Below are positions 5,061 to 6,036 of a stretch of 6,036 nucleotides of DNA, one piece after another. Numbering within the stretch: the stretch's first letter is position 1; each line of letters starts with the position of its first letter. Source of the stretch: an uncultured bacterium (lineage in GTDB: Bacteria > Bacillota > Clostridia > Lachnospirales > Lachnospiraceae). Location: assembly GCA_946543095.1 (NCBI GenBank), contig CAMNLO010000111.1, positions 1 through 6,036 of the forward strand. The letters are read 5' to 3'. The translations under genes and the position numbers were made by a program. Under the pieces are notes generated by a model. That model saw nothing but the letters and a program-made list of their open reading frames with translations, was not told the origin of the DNA and did not search any database.

Positions 5061-6017
5061 GGCCTTGGGGGAGTCTTTTCCCTGCTCCGGAGCCGCAGAG
5101 CTTCTGAACCGCCCAAAAAAACTCTTGACGGGTGTGGTCACTTTCCCCACGCTTTCCTCCATCCCCTGCTTTAAGATGTTCTTTAAGATCTCGAAAGCCT
5201 CGGCATAGGACTTTTTCCTAAGCTCCTTCCTGGTCTGGGAAACATCCGCGTTCAGCAGATAGTTTTTCGTGATGGCCGCCATGCGCAGGGTGGTGAGGGC
5301 ATTCACGGCGCCCTGGGTGGCGGAGGCAGCCACAATGCCAAGGGCTTTGCCCAGGGCTCCTTCCGTGGCCATGGGGATCAGCTCCTGAATATTCATATCC
5401 TCCAGATTGCCGGCCAAAAGGGTCATGGACAGCACCCGGACGTAGATCCGGAATACCTGGGGGTTGCTGGGTCTGAAGCCGCAGATCTCCGTCAGCCGTT
5501 TGATCAGGGAGAAATTGGCGCTGGCCATCCCCAGCATATCGTAAACGGAATTCTGGGACACCGCCGTGATGATAAAGACCTTCTTCGCCGTGTCAAAGAT
5601 CTCCCGGTTTAACTCCGGGGCGATCTTCCGGTCAAAAAACTCGATGAGCTTATCGTCGGTCTCATCCTCCATCTTCAGATAGCCCCTGACCTCCTCCTGC
5701 TCCTCCGGGGTCAGCTCCACATTCTCCAGCAGATTGTCCACCAGCCTCCTGCACCATTTCTTTCTGGCGGAGCCGTCCGCGTTGTGCAGCTCCTTCAAAG
5801 AAAAGATGGGGGCAAAGAACACCGCCACCAGCGGGTAGACCACCCCGCCGAAGATCACCACGGCGATCAGCACATAGAACAGGATCTCCAGGGAAACATG
5901 CACGTTTCCAAGCCGTTCCCCGATCTCCAGGGCACTGCTGATGAGTCCCATCAGGATCAGGATGACAAGGGAGATCAGCAGCACGATGGTCCAGGGGTTG
6001 GTTTTATTCGTTTTCAT
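5034..6017 (-). CDS. DUF697 / YcjF-like membrane protein
   Basis: This is a 327-aa inner-membrane protein with two hydrophobic segments near the N-terminus (about 9-30 and 43-74), then a soluble helical region. A DUF697-like core lies at about residues 140-290, with stretches such as VFIITAVSQNSVYDMLGMAS, LIKRLTEICG and FRIYVRVLSMTLLAG. In this core a hydrophobic helical pair is followed by the characteristic L-I-x-R-(I/L) segment. DUF697 domains are typical of E. coli YcjF and of proteins linked to P-loop GTPases, and their biochemical role is unknown. No P-loop is present in this chain, so a partner GTPase, if any, would be elsewhere. The C-terminal tail (305-327) is Pro/Ala/Ser-rich. ATG at 6017 has GAGGA 7 nt upstream; the frame stays open to the window edge, so a longer N-terminus is not excluded. 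The assignment is from pattern recognition. Confidence 0.78.
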   Translation of the reverse strand: MKTNKTNPWTIVLLISLVILILMGLISSALEIGERLGNVHVSLEILFYVLIAVVIFGGVVYPLVAVFFAPIFSLKELHNADGSARKKWCRRLVDNLLENVELTPEEQEEVRGYLKMEDETDDKLIEFFDRKIAPELNREIFDTAKKVFIITAVSQNSVYDMLGMASANFSLIKRLTEICGFRPSNPQVFRIYVRVLSMTLLAGNLEDMNIQELIPMATEGALGKALGIVAASATQGAVNALTTLRMAAITKNYLLNADVSQTRKELRKKSYAEAFEILKNILKQGMEESVGKVTTPVKSFFGRFRSSAAPEQGKDSPKAIPAPGTPE

Positions 6018-6036
6018 CCGAACATCCTCGCAAAAA
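6014..6036 (-). CDS. Possible 3' end of an upstream cistron overlapping the DUF697 start (partial)
   Basis: In one minus-strand frame the last bases read TTT GCG AGG ATG TTC GGA TGA, with the TGA overlapping the DUF697 ATG as ATGA. Such 4-nt overlaps are typical of translationally coupled genes. With only six sense codons visible this is a hint, not proof, and the same bases also contain the ribosome site GAGGA (6025-6029) of the DUF697 gene. Confidence 0.2.

Noticed and set aside
1..6036. CRISPR arrays, tRNA or rRNA genes, insertion sequences
   Set aside because: No spaced direct repeats, tRNA cloverleaf, rRNA-like sequence or transposase reading frame was seen on either strand.

Overview
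The window looks like chromosomal DNA from a Clostridia-type Firmicute, most likely a Lachnospiraceae-like gut anaerobe. This rests on moderately GC-rich coding DNA, purine-rich Shine-Dalgarno sites, a compact two-gene polar amino acid transporter, and an acidic coiled-coil protein of a kind I associate with Lachnospiraceae. The species cannot be fixed from the sequence alone.

Layout. Positions 3-626 (+) encode a UPF0126/TRIC-like membrane channel or transporter. It converges on an amino acid ABC importer read on the minus strand. The importer's upstream gene (1780-3375) fuses a periplasmic-type binding protein to the permease. Its downstream gene (642-1787) is the ATPase, overlapping by 8 nt. 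Together they could form a complete importer: a permease homodimer with tethered binding domains and an ATPase homodimer. Both subunits have unusual architecture. The binding protein appears circularly permuted (lobe 2 before lobe 1). The ATPase carries an extra C-terminal domain of about 140 residues that resembles a degenerate GHKL/anti-sigma-kinase fold.

Upstream of the importer lies a 401-bp gap (3376-3776) without a convincing gene but dense in inverted repeats. It holds a plausible minus-strand promoter, a perfect 12-bp stem at the predicted transcript start, alternative overlapping hairpins between 3426 and 3519, and a compound 11-bp plus 6-bp stem-loop at 3694-3737. It is either a structured leader/regulatory RNA or a dispersed intergenic element, and no standard riboswitch or T-box consensus was recognised.

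The right part holds two further minus-strand genes. The 3777-4913 gene encodes an uncharacterised acidic coiled-coil protein. The 5034-6017 gene encodes a DUF697/YcjF-like membrane protein. They are separated by a hairpin and T-tract terminator that begins inside the upstream gene, and by a small palindrome ahead of the coiled-coil gene. The last bases suggest that the DUF697 gene is translationally coupled to a gene outside the window.
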